The translations under genes and the position numbers were made by a program. A stretch of DNA of 64,000 bases, taken from positions 1 to 64,000 of the forward strand of contig JANRJL010000007.1 of NCBI GenBank assembly GCA_033763995.1. Direction: 5' to 3'. This document shows positions 1-9,175 of the stretch, piece by piece. The stretch comes from GCA-2737725 sp033763995 (GTDB lineage Bacteria; Pseudomonadota; Alphaproteobacteria; Rhodospirillales; Rhodospirillaceae). Position 1 is the stretch's first letter; every line of letters begins with the position of its first letter. The notes beneath the pieces are model-generated. The model saw nothing but the letters and a program-made list of their open reading frames with translations. It ran no database searches and had not been told where the DNA came from.

Positions 1-39
1 GACCGTGCGCGCGATGGATGCGAGCGGCGCCGTGGTGGC
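1..39. repeat. 39-bp exact direct repeat at window edge
   Basis: Bases 1-39 are identical to bases 629-667, which lie inside the first gene. The two copies are read in different frames: the left copy encodes the RAAPWW segment, the right copy the DASGAVVA segment. A natural duplication preserved perfectly across two frames is unlikely. The more likely reading is a contig end that assembled through a short shared k-mer, so sequence immediately left of about base 27 may not belong here. Confidence 0.8.
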
Positions 40-2645
40 TGGTGGCGCTGCGCATGCTGATCGCGGGACTGGTGATCGCGGGGCTGGCCGAGCCCTTGTG
101 GAACGCGCAGGGCCTGAAGGATTCGGGGCCGGTCGTGATCGTGCTCGACGACGGCTGGGCGGCGGCCCACCGCTGGCCCGACCGCGTCGCCGCCGCGCGC
201 GAGATCATCGAAGGTGCCGACCTGCGCCGCCGGCCCGTGGCCCTGGTGACGACGGCGGCGACACCAACCGCCAGCGCCGGGCCGCTAGCGGCCACCGATG
301 CCCGCGACGCCCTCGCGCGGCTTAATCAACTGGAACCGAAACCCTGGAGCGCGGATCAGGCGCAAACCACGAACAGTCTTGCGCAACTGGCGCTCGACAG
401 CGCCGCCGAGGTGTTTTGGATCAGCGACGGCATAGCCCAAACACAATCCGATGCGTTGACCGCCCAGTTGCAGCGCCTGGGGCCGGTGAAGGTGCTGGAA
501 CTCGCCAGTGCCGAGGGCGTGCTGATCCTGGACCGGCCCGAACGCAGCGCCGGCGAGGGCGGCACCAGCGCCATTGCGCTCAAGCTCAAGCGCCTCGCCA
601 AGTCCAACGCCCGGCCCGCCGTGGCATTGACCGTGCGCGCGATGGATGCGAGCGGCGCCGTGGTGGCCGACACCAAGGCGGAATTCGCGGCCGGGTCCGA
701 TCTCGCCAAGGCCGCCATGACCTTGCCGACGGAACTGGCCAACCGCATCGCGCGCTTCGATGTCGCGGGCCACGCCAGTGCCGCCGCCACGGCCTTGGCC
801 GACGACCGCTGGCAACAGCGGCCCGTGGGCATCTACAGCGTCAGCGCCGAGGGCACCACCGCGCCGTTGCTGGAAGATGGTTTCTATTTGGGCGAGGCCC
901 TCAACGGTGCCGCCGACGTGCGAGTCGGCAACGTCCGCGACTTGCTGTCGCGGCCCTTGTCCATGCTGATCGTCTCGGGCGGCCAACGCCTGGCCGAGGA
1001 CGAAGCACAAACATTATCCGAATGGGTCGACCAAGGCGGCATGTTGGTGCGCTTCGCCGGGCCGCGCTTGGATGCGGCGGGCGATCGGTTGCTGCCTGTT
1101 GCCTTGCGCGCCACCGGCCGCAATCTCGGCGGCGCGTTGTCGTGGGGCGAACCCGCGGGCCTGGGCCCCTTCCCCGAGGCCTCGCCTTTCAAAGCCTTGG
1201 CCGTGCCCGACGACGTGCGCGTGAAGACGCAAATTCTCGCCGAGCCCAAGCCGGACTTGCCGGAAAAAACCTGGGCACGGCTCAACGACGGCACGCCCTT
1301 GATCACCGCCGAACGGCGGGGTGCGGGTTGGATCGTGCTGTTCCATGTCACCGCCACGCCCGAGTGGTCGAATCTTCCGCTCTCTGGGCTGTTCGTGAAC
1401 ATGCTTGGACGTCTATTGGACTTGAGCCAGGGCGTCACCGATGTGGCGCTCGACACGCCCGATGTGCTGCCGCCGCTGACCTTGCTCGACGGCCTGGGCC
1501 GCGCCATGCCGCCGGGGCCGCTGAGCCCCACATTGAAAGCCGAAACCTTCGCGCAGACCTTCGCCAGCGCCACGGCACCGCCGGGTCTCTATGGCACCGC
1601 AGCCGCCAAGCTCGCGCTGAACTTGGGGCCCGCCGTGTGGTCGGCGACATTGATCGACTCATGGCCCGCCGGTGTGACACGCCAGTCCATCGACCAGGTG
1701 GCCCGCGAGCGCGACCTGAAGCCCTGGGTGCTGCTGGCGGCACTGCTGTTGCTGCTGGCCGACGTGGTCATCGGCTTTGCCTTGCGCGGATTGTTGCCGC
1801 GGATGCCGAAACTCGCGGGCCGCACGGCGGCGGCTGTGATGTGCGGCGTGATCGGCTTTGCGGCGCTTCATGAGTCCAAGGCCGCCGAGACCAACACACG
1901 GCCGCTGGACCCGGCCATGACGGAAGCGATTTTGCAAACCCGGTTGGCCTACGTGAAATCCGGCGCGAGCGAGGTGGATCGCGTCGCCCAGAACGGCCTT
2001 GAGGCGCTCACGCGCGTGCTGGCGGCGCGCACCTCGGCCGAAATGGGCGCGCCCTCGGCCTTGGACTTGGCCGTCGAGGTCGATGCCGATGCGCTGATGC
2101 CTTACCCGTTGCTCTATTGGCGCGTGACACCCGGCCAGGAGTTGCCGCCGGGCAAGACCGCCGAGGCGGTGAACGAATATCTTCATCACGGCGGCATGAT
2201 CGTGTTCGACGCCCCCGATCAGGTGGGCGCCCTGGGGACCGAGAGCGGCAGCGAAGGCGGTAGCGCGGGTGGGCGCCTGCGCGAGATTCTCGCCCGCCTC
2301 GACATTCCGCCGCTCATGACCCTGAACGACGATCATGTGCTGACGCGCAGCTTCTACCTCTTGCCCGGCCTGCCCGGCCGCTACGCCAATTCCACCGTCT
2401 ACGTGGAGCGCGGCTCCAGCGCCAACGATGGCGTCTCGAGCGTCATCATCGGCGGCAACGATTGGGCGGCGGCGTGGGCGCGCGATGCCTCGGGCCTGCC
2501 GCTCTATCCCATGGTGCCCGGCGGCGAGCAGCAGCGCGAAGCGTCCTACCGCGCCGGCGTCAACATGGTGATGTACGCGCTCACGGGCAACTACAAGGAA
2601 GACCAAGTGCACCTGCCCGCCATCATGCAGCGGTTGACGCAATGA
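18..2645 (+). CDS. DUF4159 domain-containing membrane protein (5' end missing)
   Basis: This is an inner-membrane protein of the BatA/DUF4159 type. In alphaproteobacteria such genes usually follow a MoxR ATPase and a DUF58 protein, a chaperone-like set of poorly known function. The visible N-terminus (APWWLVALRMLIAG) is the second half of the usual N-terminal double-TM region. Another TM segment lies near residues 570-595. The C-terminal DUF4159 domain (about residues 630-870) begins near ILQTRLAYVKSG. Homologues normally have some 70-85 more residues at the N-terminus, so the ATG at 18 is probably only the first available Met on a truncated contig. The stop overlaps the start of the next gene (ATGA), so the two are co-translated. 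Confidence 0.8.
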   Translation: MRAAPWWLVALRMLIAGLVIAGLAEPLWNAQGLKDSGPVVIVLDDGWAAAHRWPDRVAAAREIIEGADLRRRPVALVTTAATPTASAGPLAATDARDALARLNQLEPKPWSADQAQTTNSLAQLALDSAAEVFWISDGIAQTQSDALTAQLQRLGPVKVLELASAEGVLILDRPERSAGEGGTSAIALKLKRLAKSNARPAVALTVRAMDASGAVVADTKAEFAAGSDLAKAAMTLPTELANRIARFDVAGHASAAATALADDRWQQRPVGIYSVSAEGTTAPLLEDGFYLGEALNGAADVRVGNVRDLLSRPLSMLIVSGGQRLAEDEAQTLSEWVDQGGMLVRFAGPRLDAAGDRLLPVALRATGRNLGGALSWGEPAGLGPFPEASPFKALAVPDDVRVKTQILAEPKPDLPEKTWARLNDGTPLITAERRGAGWIVLFHVTATPEWSNLPLSGLFVNMLGRLLDLSQGVTDVALDTPDVLPPLTLLDGLGRAMPPGPLSPTLKAETFAQTFASATAPPGLYGTAAAKLALNLGPAVWSATLIDSWPAGVTRQSIDQVARERDLKPWVLLAALLLLLADVVIGFALRGLLPRMPKLAGRTAAAVMCGVIGFAALHESKAAETNTRPLDPAMTEAILQTRLAYVKSGASEVDRVAQNGLEALTRVLAARTSAEMGAPSALDLAVEVDADALMPYPLLYWRVTPGQELPPGKTAEAVNEYLHHGGMIVFDAPDQVGALGTESGSEGGSAGGRLREILARLDIPPLMTLNDDHVLTRSFYLLPGLPGRYANSTVYVERGSSANDGVSSVIIGGNDWAAAWARDASGLPLYPMVPGGEQQREASYRAGVNMVMYALTGNYKEDQVHLPAIMQRLTQ

Positions 2646-4705
2646 GCATCGCGCTGTCACCCCTGATGCCCGGCTGGTTGCTGGCGGTGCTGCTGACCCT
2701 CATCGCGGGGCTGGTGGCCTATGGCGTCTGGCGCCAGGCGCGCGGCATCTGGTGGCGCGTGGTGCCGCTGCTGGCGTTGTGGGCGGCCATCGCCGACCCG
2801 CGCCTGGTGCGCGAGGAGCGTGCGGCCCTCAACGACATCGCCGTCATCGCCGTCGACGACAGCGCCAGCCAGCAGTTGGGCGAGCGGCGCGCGCGCACCG
2901 ATCAGGCCGTCACTGAACTCACGCAGCAACTGGCGTCGGAACCAAATTTGGAAGTCCGTGTGCTGCGCCTCGGCACGGCCACGGGCGGCCAAAGCGGCAA
3001 CGGCACGCGGCTGTTCGGGCCGCTGGCCAATGCCATCGGCGATGTGCCGCAGCGCCGCCTTGCGGGCGTGGTGGTGTTGAGCGACGGGCAGGTCCATGAC
3101 GTGCCGAGCCATGAGAATTACGCCGGCGCGCAGTCGCCGGTGCATCTGTTGTTGACCGGCGACAAGGCCGAGCGCGATCGGCGCGTCCGCATTGAGCGCG
3201 CGCCCGATTTCGCCATCGTCGGCGACAAGCCCCTGATGCGCATCACGGTGGACAACGTGGGCGGCGACGCCACGCGCGTGCCGGTGACGGTGCGCCGCAA
3301 CGGCCAGCCGGTGCAGCAGTTGGACTTCGCCGGCGGCGAGACCGCCGACCTGCCCATCGCCGTCGACACCTCCGGCGCCAACGTCTTCGAGGTGGATGTG
3401 GCGGGCGCGCCAGAGGAACTTTCGCCGCTCAACAACCGCGCGCTGGTCTCCGTCAGCGGCGTGCGCGACCGGCTGCGCGTGTTGCTGATCTCGGGCGAGC
3501 CCCATGTGGGCGAGCGGGCCTGGCGCAATTTCCTCAAGTCCGATCCCAACGTCGACCTGGTGCATTTCACCATTTTGCGCCCGCTCACCAAGGACGACGG
3601 CACGCCGCTCAACGAACTGGCGTTGATCGCGTTTCCGATCCGCGAGCTGTTTGAGGAACAACTCTACGAATTCGACCTCATCATCTTCGATCGCTACAGC
3701 CGCAAGGGCCTGGTGCCTTATCAATTCATGGGCAACGTCGCGACCTACGTGCGCGACGGCGGCGCGGTGATGCTGGCCGTGGGCCCTGAGTACGCCGACA
3801 GCTACAGTTTATTCGACAGCCCCCTGCAGGGCATTCTGCCCGCCGCCCCCACGGGCGTGGTCCATCCTGACGCCTACAAGCCGCAGCTCTCCGAGATCGG
3901 CAAACGCCACCCCGTGACGGCGGACCTGAGCGGCGCCTTGGGCCGCGGCGGCGCGCCCACCTGGGGCCGCTGGCTGCGCCACGTGCAAGTGGCCGCCACG
4001 TCGGGCCAGAAGGTCATGGACGGCATCGGCGGCGAGCCGCTGTTGCTGCTGGACCGCGTCGGCAAGGGCCGCGTGGCCCTGCTGCTCAGCGACACCATGT
4101 GGCTGTGGGGCAAGGGCGTCGATGGCGGCGGGCCGCAAGCCGATTTCCTGCGCCGTATCGCTCACTGGCTGATGAAAGAGCCGCAGTTGGAAGAAGAGGC
4201 GCTCGCCGCCGAGGTGCGCGGCGAGGACTTGGTCGTCAGCCGGCGCAGCCTGACGCCCAGCGAGCGGCCCATCACCGTCGCCCGGCCCGACGGCGGAGAA
4301 CTGACGGTGACGCCGCGCGAGACCGGCGGCGGGCGGGCCACCATCGCGGTGCCGGCGCGGGAGCCGGGGCTCTACCGGCTGCGCGACACCCAGTCGAGCG
4401 CCGTGGCCGCCGTGGGCGCGCCCAATCCGCTGGAGACCTTCGACGTCATCGCAACGCCGGAACGCCTGAAGCCCCTGGTGGAGGCCACCGACGGCGGCAT
4501 TTATTGGCTGAGCGAAGGCGGCACGCCCGCCGTGCGGCGCACGACCCCGGGCCGCGCCGCCCACGGCTCCACCTGGTTGGGCCTCAAGGCCAACAACGAA
4601 TATGTCGTCACCGGCGTGCGCGAGACGACGTTGCTGCCGTTTCTGCTCACCCTGCTGCTGGTGGTGGGCGGCGCCATGGCGGCCTGGTGGCGCGAGGGCC
4701 GTTGA
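2642..4705 (+). CDS. Membrane protein with glutamine amidotransferase/VWA-like fold, partner of DUF4159 protein
   Basis: A 687-residue protein with N-terminal hydrophobic helices (about residues 10-50), a long extracytoplasmic or periplasmic body and a C-terminal TM helix (LLPFLLTLLLVVGGAMAAWW). The body has a VWA-like start (IAVIAVDDSASQ, residues about 65-80) and a class I amidotransferase-like segment around LLISGEPHVGERAWRN and YVRDGGAVMLAVGPEYA. I chose ATG 2642, which overlaps the stop of the DUF4159 gene by 4 nt, because the open frame upstream of it lies inside that gene. Genes of this kind are annotated only as membrane proteins next to MoxR/DUF58/DUF4159. A weak hairpin (4709-4727) follows the stop. 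Confidence 0.75.
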   Translation: MSIALSPLMPGWLLAVLLTLIAGLVAYGVWRQARGIWWRVVPLLALWAAIADPRLVREERAALNDIAVIAVDDSASQQLGERRARTDQAVTELTQQLASEPNLEVRVLRLGTATGGQSGNGTRLFGPLANAIGDVPQRRLAGVVVLSDGQVHDVPSHENYAGAQSPVHLLLTGDKAERDRRVRIERAPDFAIVGDKPLMRITVDNVGGDATRVPVTVRRNGQPVQQLDFAGGETADLPIAVDTSGANVFEVDVAGAPEELSPLNNRALVSVSGVRDRLRVLLISGEPHVGERAWRNFLKSDPNVDLVHFTILRPLTKDDGTPLNELALIAFPIRELFEEQLYEFDLIIFDRYSRKGLVPYQFMGNVATYVRDGGAVMLAVGPEYADSYSLFDSPLQGILPAAPTGVVHPDAYKPQLSEIGKRHPVTADLSGALGRGGAPTWGRWLRHVQVAATSGQKVMDGIGGEPLLLLDRVGKGRVALLLSDTMWLWGKGVDGGGPQADFLRRIAHWLMKEPQLEEEALAAEVRGEDLVVSRRSLTPSERPITVARPDGGELTVTPRETGGGRATIAVPAREPGLYRLRDTQSSAVAAVGAPNPLETFDVIATPERLKPLVEATDGGIYWLSEGGTPAVRRTTPGRAAHGSTWLGLKANNEYVVTGVRETTLLPFLLTLLLVVGGAMAAWWREGR

Positions 4706-4812
4706 ATCTGTTTCCTTCCCGGAAACAATAAGTTCACATCTCATCTGATTGTTCTCGGCGCCTTTAAGGCCGACATTGTCCCCATCACGCAACGCAATGA
4801 CGGGGATACATC

Positions 4813-5415
4813 ATGACCAAGGTTCTGGTTCTTTATTACAGCATGTACGGCCACATCGAGCGCATGGCCCAGGCCATGGCCGAGGGCGCGGCGTCGGTCG
4901 ACGGCGTGACCGCCACCATCAAGCGCGTGCCGGAATTGGTGCCCGAGGAGATCTTCAAGAAATCCGGCGGCAAGGCCGATCAAGCGGCCCCCATCGCCAC
5001 GCCGCAGGAGCTGGCCGAGTACGATGCCGTCATCTTCGGCACGCCGACGCGTTTCGGCAATATGGCGAGCCAGATGCGCAATTTCCTCGACCAGACCGGC
5101 GGGTTGTGGGCCAAGGGCGGGCTGATCGGCAAGGTCGGCAGCGTCTTCACCTCCACCTCGACGCTGGGCGGCAACGAAACCACCATCACGTCGTTTCACA
5201 ACACGCTGCTGCACCACGGCATGGTGATTGTCGGCGCACCCTATTCCATCACAGAGCTCTTCAATACGTCCGAGGTACGCGGCGGCTCGCCCTACGGCGC
5301 CAGCACCTTCACCGGCTCCGACGGCAAGCGCATGCCGAGCGAGTTGGAACTCACCATCGCCCGCAAACAAGGCGCCCACGTCGCCGCCCTCGCCAAGAAG
5401 CTAGCAGCCAAATAG
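4813..5415 (+). CDS. wrbA: NAD(P)H:quinone oxidoreductase, WrbA type
   Basis: A 200-residue flavodoxin-fold protein, the usual WrbA length. WrbA binds FMN and carries out two-electron reduction of quinones with NAD(P)H, which limits redox cycling in the cytoplasm. The FMN phosphate loop is visible at the start (LVLYYSMYGHIERMA). The WrbA-typical segments GTPTRFGNMASQMRNFLDQT (residues about 76-95) and TSTSTLGGNETTI follow, with the conserved HHGM region and the GGSPYGASTFTGSDG stretch near the C-terminus. It is a single gene between the DUF4159 pair and a CobW GTPase, with no clear operon partner. Confidence 0.95.
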   Translation: MTKVLVLYYSMYGHIERMAQAMAEGAASVDGVTATIKRVPELVPEEIFKKSGGKADQAAPIATPQELAEYDAVIFGTPTRFGNMASQMRNFLDQTGGLWAKGGLIGKVGSVFTSTSTLGGNETTITSFHNTLLHHGMVIVGAPYSITELFNTSEVRGGSPYGASTFTGSDGKRMPSELELTIARKQGAHVAALAKKLAAK

Positions 5416-5454
5416 CCGATTTGCGACGCGCGCGGGTTGTGGCAGCTTGGCGGC

Positions 5455-6567
5455 ATGAGCCCGCCAAGCCCCACGCCCATTCCCAACGCGCGACCCGACA
5501 AGATTCCCGTGACCGTCCTCACGGGCTTCTTGGGTAGCGGCAAAACGACGATCCTCAGCCATGTGATCCGCCGGCCCGAATTGTCCGACGCGGCGGTGAT
5601 CATCAACGAGTTCGGCGAGATCAGCCTCGACCACGAGCTGATCGAGCGCACCGATGGCGACGTCATCGAGATCAAGGGCGGCTGCCTGTGCTGCACCGTG
5701 CGCGGCGATTTGATTCAAGCACTCCATGATCTTCTATTGAAGCGCGCTGAAGGCAAGGTGCGGGCCTTTAACCGCATCATCATCGAGACCACGGGCCTGG
5801 CGGACCCCGCGCCCATTTTGCACACGCTGATGAGCGACCCGCTGGCCTTCGACAAGTTCCGCCTCGACGGCATCGTGACCACCATCGACGCCGTCAACGG
5901 CCTGGCCACGCTCGACGCCCATGCGGAGGCCGTGAAGCAGGCGGCCGTGGCCGACCGCGTCATCGTCACCAAGCTGGATTTGGTCGCTGATGGCCAGGCC
6001 GGTGTTTCGGTCTTGCGCACGCGCCTTGCCGCGCTAAACCCAGGCCATCAATTGACTTTCGCCGAGCAAGGCCGCGTCGACCCGCATGTTTTGATCGGCA
6101 TGGGGCCTTTCGATCCGGCCGCCAAGTCATCGGACGTGGCCGCGTGGCTGCGTGCCGAGGCCTATGACGATCATGGACATCACCATCATCACGATCATGA
6201 CCATGCGCACGATCACGCGCACGACGACGACGTCAACCGCCACGACGCCCACATCCGCGCGTTCTGCTTCACCCATGACCGCCCCATCCCCGAGATGCGA
6301 CTGCGGTTCTTTCTGCAATTGCTGGGCGCCCTGAGAGGCGCGGACCTGTTGCGCGTCAAGGGCATCGTCAACGTGACCGAGCGGCCCGAGCAGCCGGCGG
6401 TGGTGCACGGCGTGCAGCACGTATTCCACCCGCTAGCCTGGATGCGAGAATGGCCCGGCGCCGACCGGCGCTCCAAGTTGGTGTTCATCGTGCGCGACAT
6501 CGCACCCGAACATATCCGCGAACTCATGAACGCGCTCACGGCCGCGCCGGAACCCGCAACCCCCTGA
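5455..6567 (+). CDS. CobW/COG0523-family GTPase, metal chaperone-like
   Basis: A G3E-class GTPase of about 370 residues. Walker A is GFLGSGKT (residues 24-31), the metal-binding CxCC motif is C77-L-C-C80, and a His/Asp-rich loop covers about residues 238-260 before the C-terminal CobW domain. This is the layout of COG0523 zinc chaperones (ZNG1/YjiA group) that deliver metal to client enzymes. I chose ATG 5455 over the upstream in-frame ATG 5437 because homologues start shortly before the P-loop. The metal is inferred from the family; nothing here shows a Zur site. A second CobW protein at 56572-57639 is a paralogue. Confidence 0.9.
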   Translation: MSPPSPTPIPNARPDKIPVTVLTGFLGSGKTTILSHVIRRPELSDAAVIINEFGEISLDHELIERTDGDVIEIKGGCLCCTVRGDLIQALHDLLLKRAEGKVRAFNRIIIETTGLADPAPILHTLMSDPLAFDKFRLDGIVTTIDAVNGLATLDAHAEAVKQAAVADRVIVTKLDLVADGQAGVSVLRTRLAALNPGHQLTFAEQGRVDPHVLIGMGPFDPAAKSSDVAAWLRAEAYDDHGHHHHHDHDHAHDHAHDDDVNRHDAHIRAFCFTHDRPIPEMRLRFFLQLLGALRGADLLRVKGIVNVTERPEQPAVVHGVQHVFHPLAWMREWPGADRRSKLVFIVRDIAPEHIRELMNALTAAPEPATP

Positions 6568-6581
6568 ACCGAGGACCCGCC

Positions 6582-7568
6582 ATGCAACGCCGCCGCCTGG
6601 GCCGCACCGGACCCACCGTCTCTGCCCTCGGCCTCGGCTGCATGGGCATGTCGGTGTTCTACGGCGAGAGCGACGATGCCGCCTCGGTTCGCACCATTCA
6701 TCACGCCATCGAGCGGGGCGTGACGTTCTTCGACACCGCCGAGCTTTACGGCAACGGCCATAACGAGGAACTGCTGGGCCGCGCCATTCGCGGCAAACGC
6801 GAAGGCTTGGTGATCGCCACCAAGTTCGGCATTCGGCTGAGCGATGCGGGTGTAACGCCCGCCAACGGCACACCCGGCTACGTGCGCGCCGCCTGCGAGG
6901 CCAGCTTGAAGCGCCTCGGCGTGGAGTGCATCGACCTTTACTACCAGCACCGCGTCGACCCCCACACGCCCATCGAGGAGACCGTGGGCGCCATGGCCGA
7001 GTTGGTGCGCGCGGGCAAGGTGAAGCACCTGGGCTTGAGCGAGGCGGCGCCGGGGACCATTCGCCGCGCCCAGGCCGTGCATCCCATCGCGGCGGTGCAA
7101 ACCGAATACTCGCTGTGGACGCGCGACGTGGAGGATCAGATCCTGCCCACCTGCCGCGAGCTGGGCATCGGCTTCGTGCCGTACTCGCCGTTGAGCCGAG
7201 GATTCCTGTCGGGCGCGTTCCATGCCGCCAGCGACGTCAAGCGCCCGAAGGACACACGCACCGTCATGCCGCGATTTGCCGATGCCAATTTCGAGCACAA
7301 CAAACGCATCGTCGAGCGATTGAGCGAGATCGCCCGGGCCAAGGGCGCCACCGTCGCGCAACTGGCGATTTCGTGGCTGCTGCACCAGGGCGACGACATC
7401 GTACCCATTCCCGGCACGCGGCGCATCGGCCGTTTGGATGAGAATCTGGGCGCGGCGAGTTTGGCATTATCGCGCAGTGACTTGGACGCCATTGTCGCGG
7501 CCTGCCCGCGCGATGCCGCGGCCGGCGCGCGGTTGCCGGAACGCGCCATGGCCAGCGTGAATCTCTAG
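6582..7568 (+). CDS. Aldo/keto reductase
   Basis: A 328-residue NADPH-dependent aldo/keto reductase of the YajO/voltage-gated-channel-beta-like branch. It opens with RRLGRTGPTVSALGLGCMGM, has the catalytic Asp-Tyr segment FFDTAELYG, the Lys in IATKFG and the His in YYQHRVD, and ends with the NADP phosphate-binding loop IPGTRRIGRLDENLGAA. ATG 6582 lies 14 nt after the CobW stop, so the two may be cotranscribed. The physiological substrate, presumably an aldehyde or ketone, cannot be read from the sequence. Confidence 0.93.
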   Translation: MQRRRLGRTGPTVSALGLGCMGMSVFYGESDDAASVRTIHHAIERGVTFFDTAELYGNGHNEELLGRAIRGKREGLVIATKFGIRLSDAGVTPANGTPGYVRAACEASLKRLGVECIDLYYQHRVDPHTPIEETVGAMAELVRAGKVKHLGLSEAAPGTIRRAQAVHPIAAVQTEYSLWTRDVEDQILPTCRELGIGFVPYSPLSRGFLSGAFHAASDVKRPKDTRTVMPRFADANFEHNKRIVERLSEIARAKGATVAQLAISWLLHQGDDIVPIPGTRRIGRLDENLGAASLALSRSDLDAIVAACPRDAAAGARLPERAMASVNL

Positions 7569-7601
7569 CACCGGCAAGTCCACGTCTGATAGGCTTGGGT
7601 C

Positions 7602-9149
7602 ATGACCGACATGACCCTTCCCGCCGCCGCCAAACCCAGGGCCTTCGCGCTGCCGAGCCTGCGCACGCTGCATAAGATCGCGGGGTTGATCGCGCTCGCA
7701 TGGCTTACGGTGCTGGGCCTGACGGGCTGGGTGTTGAACCATCACGAATGGCGCTGGTCGCATCAATGGACGGTGCCCGATTGGGTCACTTCGGCGCGGA
7801 TCGACCGCCTCGTGCGCGGCACCGTCATGCGCTCGTTCATGGCCGACCCCCGTGATACCAATCGCTATTTGGGCGCCTCGGAGCGGGGCCTGTGGATCAC
7901 TGCGGACGGCGGCCAAACCTGGGCCGACGTCGTGTGGGAAGGCATCGACGACTTGCCGCAGACCTATGACTTCGTCGCGGGCCCGGCGGGTGATCTTAAT
8001 CATGTTTGGATCGGTACCGACGACGGCATCTGGATCGTGCAGGATAACGGCACGCGCGCGGTGCCGTTTGCGCTTCAGGGTCACGACGTCACCAGCCTGA
8101 CCACGGGCTCGCAGCCCGGCGAGTTGGTGGGCGTGGATCATCACGGGCGCATCTTCCGCCTGCCGATGGCCGACCCCGCGACCATCGCCTGGACCGAGGT
8201 TGACAAGGTTCAGGTTTCCGGTTTGCCCGAGACCATCTCCCTGCCCACCTTCACGCTCGACCTGCACGTCGGCACGGGGCTGTTGCCGCAGCCCTGGTCG
8301 CTGATCGTCAACGACTACGGCGGCATCGCGCTCGCGATCTTGTCGGCGACGGGCCTGTTCTTTTGGTGGCTGCCGCGCCGCTGGCGTCACCACCCGCCGC
8401 AGGGCCATTTGAAGCGCCGCCAGAAAATCCTGCGCTGGCTCTATCGCGGGCATGGGCCCATCATCGGCGTGCTGGGGATCGTGCCCATCCTCTACGTCAG
8501 CATCACGGGCGCCATGGTGGACCACATCGAGGCCCTGATCGAACACGGCCGCGACGTGCGCCTGCCGCGCGAGGCCTTGCCGCCGATCTACGACTACAAA
8601 AACCTCACCGGCGAGATCAACGACGTCATCGCCTACCCCGGCGCGCCCGAACGCTTCACCATCGCCACGCGGCTCGGCATGTTCAACAGCGCCGACGGCG
8701 GACGCACCTGGAGCGTCGAGAACGCCATCGGCGAGGGCGACGGCACGGATGCCAGCAACGTCAACCTGTTCCGGCGCGGCGACACGGTGTTCATCGGCGC
8801 GGGCAATATCGGACAATTTTATCGGCGCGACGGCGAGGAGCGCTTCAAGCCGATCACCGTCAACGGCCCCAAGCTGGCCATCACCGATGCCACCCAACGC
8901 GACGGGACCTGGTACGTGAAGATGAGCCGGTCGATCTATGCCGCGCCCGCCTTGGACGCGACGTTCGAGGACACCAAGATTGCCTACCCGCCGCTCACGG
9001 GCACCACGGTCTTTCTGTTTCTCGCCGACATCCACACCGGCAACATCATCCACGGCCAATGGAAGTGGGTGAACAACCTCGTCGCCCTCCTGGCCATCGT
9101 ATTGGTGCTATCGGGGCCGGTGCTGTGGTGGCGCAGGAAGTGGGTCTGA
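7602..9149 (+). CDS. PepSY-associated TM protein with beta-propeller-like repeats
   Basis: A 515-residue inner-membrane protein. TM helices are visible near residues 22-45, 232-257, 285-310 and 492-510, the usual arrangement of PepSY_TM proteins, which are often linked to iron or copper handling. Between the helices lie two extracytoplasmic stretches with sialidase/BNR-like turns: WITADGGQTWADV (about residue 95) and FNSADGGRTWSV (about residue 362). It lies 26 nt upstream of a YcnI-like gene, and that pairing suggests a role in extracytoplasmic metal handling, possibly copper. Function is inferred from context only. Confidence 0.75.
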   Translation: MTDMTLPAAAKPRAFALPSLRTLHKIAGLIALAWLTVLGLTGWVLNHHEWRWSHQWTVPDWVTSARIDRLVRGTVMRSFMADPRDTNRYLGASERGLWITADGGQTWADVVWEGIDDLPQTYDFVAGPAGDLNHVWIGTDDGIWIVQDNGTRAVPFALQGHDVTSLTTGSQPGELVGVDHHGRIFRLPMADPATIAWTEVDKVQVSGLPETISLPTFTLDLHVGTGLLPQPWSLIVNDYGGIALAILSATGLFFWWLPRRWRHHPPQGHLKRRQKILRWLYRGHGPIIGVLGIVPILYVSITGAMVDHIEALIEHGRDVRLPREALPPIYDYKNLTGEINDVIAYPGAPERFTIATRLGMFNSADGGRTWSVENAIGEGDGTDASNVNLFRRGDTVFIGAGNIGQFYRRDGEERFKPITVNGPKLAITDATQRDGTWYVKMSRSIYAAPALDATFEDTKIAYPPLTGTTVFLFLADIHTGNIIHGQWKWVNNLVALLAIVLVLSGPVLWWRRKWV

Positions 9150-9175
9150 CGTTTAACAACCAAGGGAGGACAGCT

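Noticed and set aside
8363..9175. Long upstream extension of the ycnI-like reading frame
   Set aside because: It overlaps the PepSY gene in another frame and has low-complexity Arg/Pro content. The signal peptide and GGGAGGA site place the start at 9176.
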